Source of the DNA: Streptomyces sp. CHD11
GTDB lineage: Bacteria > Actinomycetota > Actinomycetes > Streptomycetales > Streptomycetaceae
DNA: 64,000 nt
Direction of reading: 5' to 3'
NCBI RefSeq assembly: GCF_018638295.1
Contig: NZ_JABTTS010000009.1
Location: 239,440 to 303,439 of the forward strand
Made by a program: the position numbers and the translations under genes. Positions 53,894-62,369 of this stretch are shown here, one piece after another. The notes below the pieces were generated by a model that saw only the letters and a list, made by a program, of their open reading frames with translations, had not been told where the DNA came from and did no database searches. The number at the start of each line of letters is the position of its first letter. The first letter of the stretch is position 1.

Positions 53894-55012
53894 ATGGAGA
53901 TTCTCTGGGTCCTGATGGCGCTGGTCATGATCGGCTTCGTGGTGTTGCCTTTCCTCAGGCGCCGGCGCGGTGCGATGGGTCTGGTCCCGGCCGGCCATCC
54001 GGACGGGGCGGACCCGGCGAACTACGGCTTCGCGCTCGAGGAGGAGCTGGACATCCGTATGCCCGGCCCCGACCAGGACCTGCTGGACGTGCTGGACCTG
54101 GTGCAGCGCACGCAGGACTACCGCGCGGCGCGGCAGCTGCTGGCCGGCACGGCCGCGGAGAGTGAGCTGCGCTGGCAGCGCATACAGGCGTTCGCGGGCG
54201 CGGCCTCCCTGGAGCTGGCCCAGCGGCCCGGCGGGGCCGGCGAGGCGCCGGGCGGGCAGTGGCTGCGGGTGTGGCGGACGGAGGCGCCCAAGGACGCGGG
54301 GGGCGCCGCGGTGCACGCCGAGTTCCTCGTGCAGCAGGCATGGCGTACGGCGGCGCCCGGCACGGACGAGTTCCGGATCATCATGGAAGAGGCGAAGGCG
54401 GCCTGCGGCGAGGCGGCGCTGCTGGCCCCGGGTGACCCGGTTCCGTACATCGTGGAGCTCTCGGTGGCCCGCGGTCTGGGCTACGCGCAGGCGGACTTCG
54501 AGCAGGTCTGGCTGAAGATCCTGGACCGCGCCCCGGCGCACATGGGCGCGCACCTGGCCGCGCTGCACTACTGGTGCGAGAAGTGGCACGGCTCGCGGCA
54601 GCAGGCGTACGCGTTCGCGGAGGCCGCGGCGGCGCGGGCACCCCAGGGATCCCTGCTCGCCGCCATGCCGCTCTTCGCGGTGTTCGAGCATCTGCCGGAG
54701 GTGAACCTGGTCGCCGGTTTCCACCGGAGCGAGACGGTCACCAAGGCGGTGCACGGCGCGCTGCACGCGGTGCACTCGGCCCGCCCCGACGACCCGATGA
54801 CGGCGCATGTGCGGCATCTGCTGGTCTTCTTCCTGGTCCGCGGGGAGCGCTGGGCGGAGGCCATGAGCCAGCTCATACACATCGACGGCCATGTGGGCGC
54901 CCTGCCCTGGACCCTGTCCCCCGACCCCGCCGCCGAGTTCGCGGTCCACCGCGCCCTGGCGGTCGCCGGCTACGAGGCGAACGGCGGCAACCCGGCGACC
55001 CTGCCGCACTGA
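53894..55012 (+). CDS. Conserved hypothetical membrane-anchored protein
   Basis: The 372-residue protein has a short N-terminal membrane anchor (ILWVLMALVMIGFVVLPFL), a basic segment, then a soluble cytoplasmic alpha-helical domain of about 330 residues with an alanine-rich, TPR-like character (QRTQDYRAARQLLAGTAAESELRWQR; HLLVFFLVRGERWAEAMSQL). The pattern is common in streptomycetes and its function is unknown. It is divergent from metB. Confidence 0.78.
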   Translation: MEILWVLMALVMIGFVVLPFLRRRRGAMGLVPAGHPDGADPANYGFALEEELDIRMPGPDQDLLDVLDLVQRTQDYRAARQLLAGTAAESELRWQRIQAFAGAASLELAQRPGGAGEAPGGQWLRVWRTEAPKDAGGAAVHAEFLVQQAWRTAAPGTDEFRIIMEEAKAACGEAALLAPGDPVPYIVELSVARGLGYAQADFEQVWLKILDRAPAHMGAHLAALHYWCEKWHGSRQQAYAFAEAAAARAPQGSLLAAMPLFAVFEHLPEVNLVAGFHRSETVTKAVHGALHAVHSARPDDPMTAHVRHLLVFFLVRGERWAEAMSQLIHIDGHVGALPWTLSPDPAAEFAVHRALAVAGYEANGGNPATLPH

Positions 55013-55485
55013 CCACCGGCCGGTCCGTGCCCGGTGCCCGGGGCCCTGGGGTCGAGGACCCGAGGCCCGAGGCCCCGAGCCGCCGTACCGGGCAGCAGGG
55101 TCCCGGCCGGCCCGCCCACGCCGCACGGACACGGCCGCCCGGTCTGCTCCGCCTCCCGCCGGCGCGGACCGGGACGACCGCCGGTGATCGTCGTACGGAG
55201 CGGGCCGTCGCCTTCCGTACGGGCCCGCCGCCCGTCCGCGCACCGTCGGCCCCGCGGCCGTACTTCCGTTTCGAGAGGGTCGACGTGTTGCCCGCCCTGT
55301 CGGCGATCCCGGCGTGGAAGAACTCCGTCTCGTGACCGTGCGGTTGACGCCTCAGCGCTCCTCGCGCCGCCCGGCGGGCCGTGCGGAGCAGCGGCGGGAA
55401 AGGCCGGTGCCCCCGTCCGCTCCCGGAGGAGGGGACGGGGGCACCGGCCGTGCGGGGTGGGTTCGCTCCGTGTCCGGAGGGGGCG
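55013..55485. other. 473-base gap with terminator; no gene supported
   Basis: The region is GC-rich and open in several frames, but none reads like a protein. It carries the hairpin at 55402-55449. Confidence 0.5.
55402..55449 (-). terminator. Perfect 17-bp hairpin after L,D-transpeptidase gene
   Basis: GGCCGGTGCCCCCGTCC (55402-55418) pairs perfectly with 55433-55449 around a 14-base loop. On the minus strand the hairpin is followed by a short T-run (CCTTTCCCGCC), so it fits the leftward gene at 55486. Confidence 0.75.
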
Positions 55486-56739
55486 TCAGACCGCCGAACC
55501 CGCCTTCCACTGCTCCCAGCTCATGTTCCAGCCGTTGAGGCCGTTGTCCGGGGCGATGGTCTTGTCGCCGGTGTTCTGGACGACGACCACGTCACCGACC
55601 ATGGAGTTGTCGTAGAACCAGGACCCGGGCGTGTTCGGGTCGTTCGCGCCCTTGGCGTCGGCCAGACCGACGCAGCCGTGGCTGGTGTTGACGCTGCCGA
55701 AGATGGACTTGGCGCCCCAGTAGTTGCCGTGGATGAAGGTGCCGGAGGTGCTCAGACGCATGGCGTGCGGCACGTCCTTGATGTCGTACTCGCCCTCGCC
55801 GTCGTCGTCGGTGAAGCCCACCGTGGCGCCGTTCATCCGGGTCTCCTTGAACTTCTCGGAGATCACCATCTGGCCCTCGTACGTCTTGTTCTCGGGCGCC
55901 CCGGCGGAGATCGGGATGGTGCGGATGGTCTTGCCGTTCTGCGTGACCTTCATCTGCTTGGTCTTGGCGTCGACGTAGGAGACCTGGTTGCGGCCGGTCT
56001 TGAAGCTGACCGTCTTCTGCTGGACCCCGAAGACGCCCTCGGCACCCTCGACCCCGTCGAGGGCCAGCTTCAGGGTGACCGTGGAGTTCTCCTGCCAGTA
56101 GTCGTCGGGACGGCAGTCCATGCGGTTGGCGTTGAACCAGTGGCAGGCGACCTCCTGACCACTGGTGGTGGAGACGCTGATGCCCTTCTGGACGGCCGCC
56201 TTGTTGGTGATCGCCTTGTCGAAGTTGATCGACACGGGCATGCCCACGCCGACCGTGGTGCCGTCGTCCGGGGTGAAGTTGCCGATGAAGCTGTTGGCCT
56301 GGGAGACCGTGGTGAACGACGCGTTCTCGTGGGCGGCGAGGCCCTCGGAGTCCTCGGCGGTGGCCGTCACCTTGTAGGTGGTGGCGCGCTCCAACTGGCC
56401 GCTGGGCTTCCAGCTCTTCTTGTCGGCGGATATCTCGCCCTCGACGGCGGTGCCGTCGGAGGTGGTCATCTTCACCTCGGTCAGCGTGCCCTTGCTGACG
56501 GCCACGGTCGCGGAGTTGTTGATGGAGGCGCTGTTCGAACCGTCCTTCGGCGTGATCTTGATCTGCGCCTCGGAGGACTTCTGCGCCGCCGCCTCGTCGA
56601 CCTGGGCCTGGGAGGTGTCCTTGCCGTCACTGCCGCCGGAGGCACTGTCGTCACCGCCGGAACAGGCCGAGAGCACCAGCACTCCGCCGAGCAGAGCGGA
56701 CGCGGCCGCCAGACGCCTGCGCCGCTTACCGTCCGTCAT
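55486..56739 (-). CDS. Lipoprotein L,D-transpeptidase (Ig-like plus YkuD)
   Basis: I chose the ATG at 56739 because GGAGAAG lies upstream; an ATG at 56754 has no good site. The 417-residue protein has a lipoprotein signal with lipobox LSAC, an Ig-like N-terminal domain pair, and a YkuD catalytic domain with HGNYWGAKSIFGSVNTSHGCVGL (catalytic Cys). It should form 3-3 crosslinks in peptidoglycan as a mycobacterial LdtMt2-like enzyme does, anchored at the outer face of the membrane. Confidence 0.92.
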   Translation of the reverse strand: MTDGKRRRRLAAASALLGGVLVLSACSGGDDSASGGSDGKDTSQAQVDEAAAQKSSEAQIKITPKDGSNSASINNSATVAVSKGTLTEVKMTTSDGTAVEGEISADKKSWKPSGQLERATTYKVTATAEDSEGLAAHENASFTTVSQANSFIGNFTPDDGTTVGVGMPVSINFDKAITNKAAVQKGISVSTTSGQEVACHWFNANRMDCRPDDYWQENSTVTLKLALDGVEGAEGVFGVQQKTVSFKTGRNQVSYVDAKTKQMKVTQNGKTIRTIPISAGAPENKTYEGQMVISEKFKETRMNGATVGFTDDDGEGEYDIKDVPHAMRLSTSGTFIHGNYWGAKSIFGSVNTSHGCVGLADAKGANDPNTPGSWFYDNSMVGDVVVVQNTGDKTIAPDNGLNGWNMSWEQWKAGSAV

Positions 56740-56974
56740 CACACGCTTCTCCATCGTTGCCGAATCCCAACCCCACGGGTCCCCGGCGCGAAGCCGAGGG
56801 GCCCGTCCACAACCTTCAACGCTACGACCGGGTGATCCGGTTCCCCATGGCCCGCGAGTGTGGGGCTCACCACGTCCGCCGGAGCGGACGGCGAGGACGG
56901 CGTCTCTGCTCCCCTTGAGACGTCGCGGCCCCGGCGGCGGTTGCCGCGCGGGGTCACGATTTCCCCAAGTCGGG

Positions 56975-57331
56975 TCAGCCGGCCCGGCCCGCGCCGTCCT
57001 CGTCGTCGTAGGACTCCTCGCCATCATCCTCGCCGAGGTCCCACTCCGGCGAATCCGGGTCGTAGTCGATCCGCTCGGCACTCCATGAGGCCTGCAGGAG
57101 TTCGATACCGGGGACCTCACTGACCAGGCTGAACGGATCCACCAACTGCGCGAGGGCCTCCGCGGAGTCCTCGGTCACAGCGCTCTCGGCGTGTACCCGT
57201 TCCTCGGCCGGCATATCGGCCTCGTCCGAAATCCTGTGCAGCGCGGCCCCGGTGACCGCCTTTTCGTCGTCGACCTCAAGAACGAGTTCGACCCGAAGCC
57301 GGACAAACCGTGACGTCTCTGGAGTGCTCAT
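56975..57331 (-). CDS. Acidic small conserved protein
   Basis: The 118-residue protein has a beta-rich N-terminal part (VRLRVELVLEVDDEKAVTGAALHRI), a helical part, then a very acidic C-terminal tail (DDGEESYDDEDGAGRAG). It has no signal peptide. It lies divergent from the LAxTG protein gene. No function is recognised. Confidence 0.75.
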   Translation of the reverse strand: MSTPETSRFVRLRVELVLEVDDEKAVTGAALHRISDEADMPAEERVHAESAVTEDSAEALAQLVDPFSLVSEVPGIELLQASWSAERIDYDPDSPEWDLGEDDGEESYDDEDGAGRAG

Positions 57332-57440
57332 GTCCGGAGGGTACGGCTTTCGGCTCCCGTGACTTTCCTGTGACCCGCGACTTTCACTAACATCGCACCA
57401 CACGGCCAATTCGCCAGCGCCACAAGGGGATCGATATTCC

Positions 57441-57767
57441 GTGTCATCCGCGCTCCGTCCGTTGCTGACCGCCACCGCCGCGGGCACCCTGCTGGGTGCC
57501 CTGTGGTTCGTCCCCTCCGCCAACGCGTCGTCGGACACGCCGACCGGGGACGCGCCGCCGGCGACTCCGTCCCCGCAGGTCACCACGCAGGCAAGAGTCG
57601 TCTCCGGCGCCACGTCGGCCTCACTGGACACCACGGGCCAGGACGTCCGGCTCGCGGACACCGGCAGCTTCGACAGCACCCCATACATCATCGGCGGCAC
57701 GGCCAGCCTCGCCCTCGGCGCGGGCTTCGTCGCCTATTCGGTGCGCCGCGAACGGCTGGACTTCTAG
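57441..57767 (+). CDS. LAxTG sortase substrate (small secreted surface protein)
   Basis: The 108-residue protein starts with GTG. It has a signal peptide (LLTATAAGTLLGALWFVPSANAS), a Thr/Pro-rich mature segment of about 40 residues, the sorting motif LADTG (71-75), a membrane helix (YIIGGTASLALGAGFVAYSV) and a basic tail (RRERLDF). The LAxTG form is the class E sortase motif of streptomycetes, so the product should be covalently fixed to the cell wall. It is too short and lacks the chaplin domain. Its partner and role are unknown. Confidence 0.85.
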   Translation: MSSALRPLLTATAAGTLLGALWFVPSANASSDTPTGDAPPATPSPQVTTQARVVSGATSASLDTTGQDVRLADTGSFDSTPYIIGGTASLALGAGFVAYSVRRERLDF

Positions 57768-57859
57768 GCGCCCCGTCCGCTTCGGGCCGGGGCGGCACCC
57801 TCCGGGTCCCGTGGGGTACCGCCAGAGCCCGCGACGGACCGCCACGGACCCCGGCCCGG

Positions 57860-59434
57860 TCAGCGCAGCGGCCCGGTGACCGTCTCCACGGCGGCGACCA
57901 GCCGCCCGTCGCGGACGAACGCGTCCGCCGCCGCGAGATCCGGCGCCAGATACCGGTCCGGTCCCGGGCCGCCCACACCCGCTTCCCGCACGGCCTCGAC
58001 GACCGCCCGGGTGGCCGGAGCCGGCGTCAGCCCTTCCCGCAGTTCCACGGCCCGCGTGGCGGCGTACAGCTCCACCGCGAGGACCCGGGTGAGGTTGTCG
58101 ACGGCCGTACGGAGTTTGCGCGCCGCCGACCAGCCCATGGAGACATGGTCCTCCTGCATCGCGGAGGACGGGATCGAGTCCGCCGACGCCGGTACGGCGA
58201 GCCGCTTCAACTCGCTGACCAGGGCGGCCTGGGTGTACTGAGCGATCATCAGCCCGGAGTCCACACCGGGGTCGTCGGCGAGGAACGGCGGCAGTCCGTG
58301 GCTCCGGTTCTTGTCCAGCAGCCGGTCGGTGCGGCGCTCGGCGATGGACGCCAGGTCGGCGACGGCGATGGCGAGGAAGTCCAGGACGTAGGCGACCGGC
58401 GCCCCGTGGAAGTTGCCGTTGGACTCCACCCGCCCTCCCCCGGAGCCAGGAGCCTGGGAGGTGTCCCCGGCCAGCACCACCGGATTGTCCACGGCGGCGG
58501 CGAGTTCGCGCTCCGCGACCAGGCGGGCGTGGGCCAGGGTGTCCCGTCCGGCGCCTGCGACCTGCGGGGCGCAGCGCACGGAGTAGGCGTCCTGGACCCG
58601 CGGGGCGTCGTCCTGGTGATGCCCCGTCAGTCCCGAACCGCGCAGTACGGCGAGCATGTTGGCGGCGCTGGCGGCCTGGCCCGGGTGCGGGCGGATGGCG
58701 TGCAGTTCGGGGGCGAGCACCTTTTCGGTGCCGAGCAGGGCCTCCAGGCTGAGGGCGGCGGTGACATCGGCGGACCGGTAGAGGAGGTCGAGGTCGGCGA
58801 GCGCCATGACCAGCATGCCGAGCATGCCGTCGGTGCCGTTGAGAAGGGCGAGCCCTTCCTTCTCGCGCAGTTCGACGGGCCGGATGCCGTGCTCGGCGAG
58901 AAGCTCACCCGCCGGCCGCACCGTCCCGTCGGGGCCCTCGGCCTCTCCCTCGCCCATGAGGGTGAGGGCGCAGTGGGACAGCGGGGCCAGGTCGCCCGAG
59001 CAGCCGAGGGAGCCGTACTCGTGGACGACCGGGGTGATCTGGGCGTTCAGCACGTCGGCCATGGTCCGCGCGACCTCCGGCCGGACGCCGGTGCGCCCGG
59101 AGCAGACCGTCTTCAGCCGCAGGAACATCAGCGCGCGGACGACCTCCCGCTCCACCCGCGGCCCCATCCCGGCGGCGTGCGAGCGGACGATGTTGCGCTG
59201 CAGCCGGGCGCGCAGCTCCGGACTGATGTGCCGGGTGGCCAGGGCGCCGAAGCCGGTGCTCACCCCGTACACGGGCTCCGGCTTGGCGGCCAGGGCGTCC
59301 ACGATCTCGCGGGCGGCGGCGAGGGCGGCGATCGCCTGCGCGGACAGTTCGACGCGGGCACCGCCGCGCGCCACGGCGAGCACGTCGGACGCGGTCGCAC
59401 CCGACGTCCCCACCACCACAGTGTGCATATCCAT
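57860..59434 (-). CDS. hutH: Histidine ammonia-lyase
   Basis: The 524-residue enzyme removes ammonia from histidine to give urocanate, the first step of histidine use. It has the MIO-forming triad in GSLGCSGDLAPLSH (Cys-Ser-Gly where many family members have Ala-Ser-Gly), SIAERRTDRLL, and IPSSAMQEDHVSMG. The ATG at 59434 has no ribosome site, and a promoter lies directly upstream, so the mRNA is probably leaderless. Streptomyces HutH proteins often have this Cys variant of the MIO triad (recollection). Confidence 0.92.
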   Translation of the reverse strand: MDMHTVVVGTSGATASDVLAVARGGARVELSAQAIAALAAAREIVDALAAKPEPVYGVSTGFGALATRHISPELRARLQRNIVRSHAAGMGPRVEREVVRALMFLRLKTVCSGRTGVRPEVARTMADVLNAQITPVVHEYGSLGCSGDLAPLSHCALTLMGEGEAEGPDGTVRPAGELLAEHGIRPVELREKEGLALLNGTDGMLGMLVMALADLDLLYRSADVTAALSLEALLGTEKVLAPELHAIRPHPGQAASAANMLAVLRGSGLTGHHQDDAPRVQDAYSVRCAPQVAGAGRDTLAHARLVAERELAAAVDNPVVLAGDTSQAPGSGGGRVESNGNFHGAPVAYVLDFLAIAVADLASIAERRTDRLLDKNRSHGLPPFLADDPGVDSGLMIAQYTQAALVSELKRLAVPASADSIPSSAMQEDHVSMGWSAARKLRTAVDNLTRVLAVELYAATRAVELREGLTPAPATRAVVEAVREAGVGGPGPDRYLAPDLAAADAFVRDGRLVAAVETVTGPLR

Positions 59435-59441
59435 ATTCAGG

Positions 59442-59470
59442 AGCGTACGCAGTGAATTGAGCGATGTCAC
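59442..59470 (-). promoter_or_regulatory. Candidate hutH promoter giving a leaderless transcript
   Basis: A -35 GTGACA (59465-59470) and -10 TACGCT (59442-59447) are spaced 17 bases apart on the minus strand. The expected start of transcription falls 6-8 bases downstream of the -10, at or next to the A of the hutH ATG (59434). Confidence 0.6.
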
Positions 59471-59511
59471 CCCCGGACGCGCCCCGCGCCCCTTACCGGA
59501 GCACCGGAACG

Positions 59512-60660
59512 CTACGGCGCATGCCGCCCCCGGAACCGGCGCCGCTCCCCGTCCGCCGCCCGCGACGGCTCGTCCGCGAGCCGTACGACCGGGTCCTTCG
59601 GCCCCTCCCGCCCGGCGACCACGGGATGAGCGGACCGCTCGGCCTTGGCCCGGTACTGTGCGGCGTCCGCCAGCCGGAACAGCCGCCGGGCGGAGCGCAC
59701 CGGCCCGACGGGGTCCCCGGTGGAGGCCACCCCGCAGGCGACGCCCTCCCCGATACCCAGCTCCATGGCCCGCCGGCACACCTCGTCGGCGGTCTTGACC
59801 ACCTCGTCGGCCGGCGGCCCCACGGCCAGCAGACAGAACTCGTCCCCGCCGAGCCGCGCCGCCAGGGCGCCGGGCAGCATGGCCCCGCACAGCGACAGCA
59901 CGGTCCCGAACCGCTCCAGCAACCGGTCCCCCACGGCGTGCCCCAGCGTGTCGTTGACCCGCTTCAGCCCGTTCAGATCGCACACCACCAGGCTGACCAC
60001 GGCACCGTCCCGCCGGTGCCGCTCCACCGCCTCGTCGAGCCGGGTGTCCACCGCGCGCCGGTTGGCCAGCCCGGTCAGCGCGTCCGTGAAGGCGAGCCGG
60101 CGCGCCTCCTCCAGCCGCTCGGTCTGCGCGATCCCCGCCGCCACCACGGCCGCCAGCACGGTCGCGAAGTCGGCGTCGCCCCGCCCGAAGACGGGCACAC
60201 CGGCCGGCCGGGCTATGTACAGCTCGCCCCACGCCCGCCCGTGCAGCACGATGGGCGCGACCACACAGCAGCCGCGACCCCGCCGCCTGAGGGCCGCGAC
60301 CCGCTGATGGCAGTACTCCGCCGGACCCGCCGAGGGCCCTCCCGCGGTCTCCACCCACGCGTCGGGCTCGCCGCCGCCCGCCCACCGCTCATGGAGGAAC
60401 TCGGTGATCTCGGCGAACTGATGCACCGGATAGGACTCGTCCTCCGGGAACTCCTCCTCCCCCTCGGCCAGCTCCCCGGCATTCACCAGGACGCGCAGCC
60501 GCCCCAGCTCCCGCTCCCACACCGACAGCGCGGCGAAGCTCCCGCCCAGCGCCCGGCAGGCACCGACGGCCGCGGCCCGCCAGGACTCCCGCGAACTGTG
60601 CGCGGCGGCCATGCCCTGAGCCAGCGCCACCACGGCCGCCAGCCGGCTCTCCTCACCCAT
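59512..60660 (-). CDS. GAF-GGDEF diguanylate cyclase
   Basis: The 382-residue protein has an N-terminal GAF domain (about residues 20-185) and a GGDEF domain (about 190-345) with an intact active site (GGDEF, 271-275) and a metal-site CDLNGLKRVND. The RxxD inhibitory site normally five residues upstream of GGDEF is absent (LPGA). It should make cyclic di-GMP, which controls streptomycete development. It resembles the developmental diguanylate cyclase CdgE found next to hutH in other streptomycetes (recollection). Confidence 0.88.
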   Translation of the reverse strand: MGEESRLAAVVALAQGMAAAHSSRESWRAAAVGACRALGGSFAALSVWERELGRLRVLVNAGELAEGEEEFPEDESYPVHQFAEITEFLHERWAGGGEPDAWVETAGGPSAGPAEYCHQRVAALRRRGRGCCVVAPIVLHGRAWGELYIARPAGVPVFGRGDADFATVLAAVVAAGIAQTERLEEARRLAFTDALTGLANRRAVDTRLDEAVERHRRDGAVVSLVVCDLNGLKRVNDTLGHAVGDRLLERFGTVLSLCGAMLPGALAARLGGDEFCLLAVGPPADEVVKTADEVCRRAMELGIGEGVACGVASTGDPVGPVRSARRLFRLADAAQYRAKAERSAHPVVAGREGPKDPVVRLADEPSRAADGERRRFRGRHAP

Positions 60661-60725
60661 GTCCCCAGATTAGGTATATTCCGGCGAACCGGGACATCAA
60701 GGCGGTGGCCCCCAGCTCCGCGCCG

Positions 60726-61526
60726 CTACTCCCCTGGCCACTGCGGCCTGCGCTTCTCGTTGAAGGCGGCCACCCCTTCCGCCCGGTCCCCCGAGAACGC
60801 CACGGACCGCCAGGCGGCGTCCTCGACCTCGAGCCCGGCGGACAGGTCCAGCCCGTGCCCGAGCCGCAGCGCCCGCTTGGCCGCCCGCAGCCCCACCGGC
60901 GAGTTCGCCGCGATCCGGGACGCCATGGCCAGCGCCTCCTCCCGGTCCCGCCCCTCGTCCACCAACTGATCGACCAGCCCCAGCTCCCGGGCCTCACCGG
61001 CCTCCACCCGCCGCGCCGTGAAGATCAGCTCGGCGGCCCGCGCCGCCCCCACCCTGCGCGGCAGCAACTGCGTACCGCCCCCGCCCGGGATCACCCCGAC
61101 GGACACCTCCGGCAGCCCCATCACGGCCGTACGGTCCGCCACGATCACATCGCACGACAGGGCCAGCTCGAAGCCGCCCCCCAGCGCGAACCCGTGAACG
61201 GCCGCCACCGCGGGCACCGGCAGTTCGAGGACCCCGGTGTAGGCCCCGCGCGCCACGGGCCGCTGGCGCACCAGATCGGCGTCGCTGAAGGAATCGCGCT
61301 CCTTCAGGTCGGCGCCCACACAGAACGCCCGCTCGTGCGACGAGGTCAGCACCACCGCCCGTACGTCACGGTCCGCGCCGAGTGCCGCACAGGCGGCGGC
61401 GATCGAGCGGGCCATCTCCGTCGACACCGCGTTCATGGCCTTGGGGCGGTCGAGGACGAGCTCCGCGACATGCCCCCGCTCGTGCCGGCGCACCAGCACG
61501 AACTCCCCGAACCGTTCCTCACTCAT
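60726..61526 (-). CDS. Enoyl-CoA hydratase/isomerase (crotonase family)
   Basis: The 266-residue enzyme has the crotonase core: oxyanion hole sequences FCVGADLKE and HGFALGGGFELALSCD, and the catalytic Glu region PEVSVGVIPGGGGTQLLPR. Both catalytic glutamates (in GGGFELA and LPEVSVG) are present, so hydratase activity is plausible. It probably acts in fatty-acid or amino-acid breakdown. A GTTAAC repeat lies just upstream. Confidence 0.9.
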   Translation of the reverse strand: MSEERFGEFVLVRRHERGHVAELVLDRPKAMNAVSTEMARSIAAACAALGADRDVRAVVLTSSHERAFCVGADLKERDSFSDADLVRQRPVARGAYTGVLELPVPAVAAVHGFALGGGFELALSCDVIVADRTAVMGLPEVSVGVIPGGGGTQLLPRRVGAARAAELIFTARRVEAGEARELGLVDQLVDEGRDREEALAMASRIAANSPVGLRAAKRALRLGHGLDLSAGLEVEDAAWRSVAFSGDRAEGVAAFNEKRRPQWPGE

Positions 61527-61537
61527 GACGCCCTCCG

Positions 61538-61553
61538 GTTAACGCGGGTTAAC
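61538..61553. promoter_or_regulatory. GTTAAC direct/inverted repeat upstream of the crotonase gene
   Basis: Two GTTAAC hexamers (each self-complementary) are spaced 10 bases apart (61538-61543 and 61548-61553) as GGTTAACGCGGGTTAAC. They sit 12 bases upstream of the crotonase start and could be a regulator site. Confidence 0.4.
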
Positions 61554-61727
61554 TTCTCGCTCGTCCCGATCATCGCAGCCGTGCCCGCCGGCGAAAAGGG
61601 CGCGTGCCCGGTTCCCCTGTCACCCCCCGCCCACCCGTTCGAGTGACATCCGGCCGACTCCGGCCGCGCCCCTCACCCAGAGGCATAGCTTGCGCACACC
61701 GCGTCACGCGGCAGGGGAGGGAAGGCC

Positions 61728-62369
61728 ATGACACCGAAGAGTCCGCCGCCGAAGAGTCCGCCGGCACCACGCACCGCCGCACCCCTGTCCCGCATCCGGG
61801 GCCGTCACCGCAGGCCCCGCCCCCGCAAGGCGCTCCTGGCCGCGAGCGGTCTGGCCCTGGCCGCGGGCGCCGTGACCCTGGTCCGTCTGGCCTCCGCCCC
61901 CGACGGCGGGACGGGCATCGCGACGGAAGCGGCCCCCCACCCCGCGGCCTCACCCACCCGGGCCGGCCGGCCCACCGGCCCGCCCGCCGGAGCACCCGCC
62001 GGAGCGCCTCCCGCGTCCCCGGCCACGCGGTCCCCGAAGGACGACGCGTCCTCCCCCGAAACCCTGGGCGGCAAGAACGCGGTCCCCCTCACCCCGCCCG
62101 GACCGCCCTCGCGCCCCCGGGTCCCGGTCCCCACCACGATCCCGGAGACGGCGGACACCCCGTCACCCGGGCCCGCGACGAGCCACGCCCCCGCCACTCC
62201 ACCCGGCCGGCCCGGCCCACCGGGCCCACCGCCCGTCCACGGGCAGCAGGAACCACCCCCGCACCGGCCGGACAGCCCGGTCCCCGCCCCGCCCGCAGAT
62301 CCCGGGCTGTGCATACCGGTCATCGGTCTCTGCGTGGGCGGCGGACAGCCGCGCCAGCCGGAGGACTAG
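61728..62369 (+). CDS. Proline-rich hypothetical membrane-anchored protein
   Basis: The 213-residue protein has a basic N-terminus, one membrane helix (LAASGLALAAGAVTLVRLA), and a long Pro/Ala/Ser/Thr-rich extracytoplasmic tail with a C-terminal small motif holding two cysteines (GLCIPVIGLCVGGG). It likely spans the wall. AGGGAGG precedes the ATG. Its stop codon TAG overlaps the facing cyclase stop within a single CTAG. Confidence 0.75.
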   Translation: MTPKSPPPKSPPAPRTAAPLSRIRGRHRRPRPRKALLAASGLALAAGAVTLVRLASAPDGGTGIATEAAPHPAASPTRAGRPTGPPAGAPAGAPPASPATRSPKDDASSPETLGGKNAVPLTPPGPPSRPRVPVPTTIPETADTPSPGPATSHAPATPPGRPGPPGPPPVHGQQEPPPHRPDSPVPAPPADPGLCIPVIGLCVGGGQPRQPED

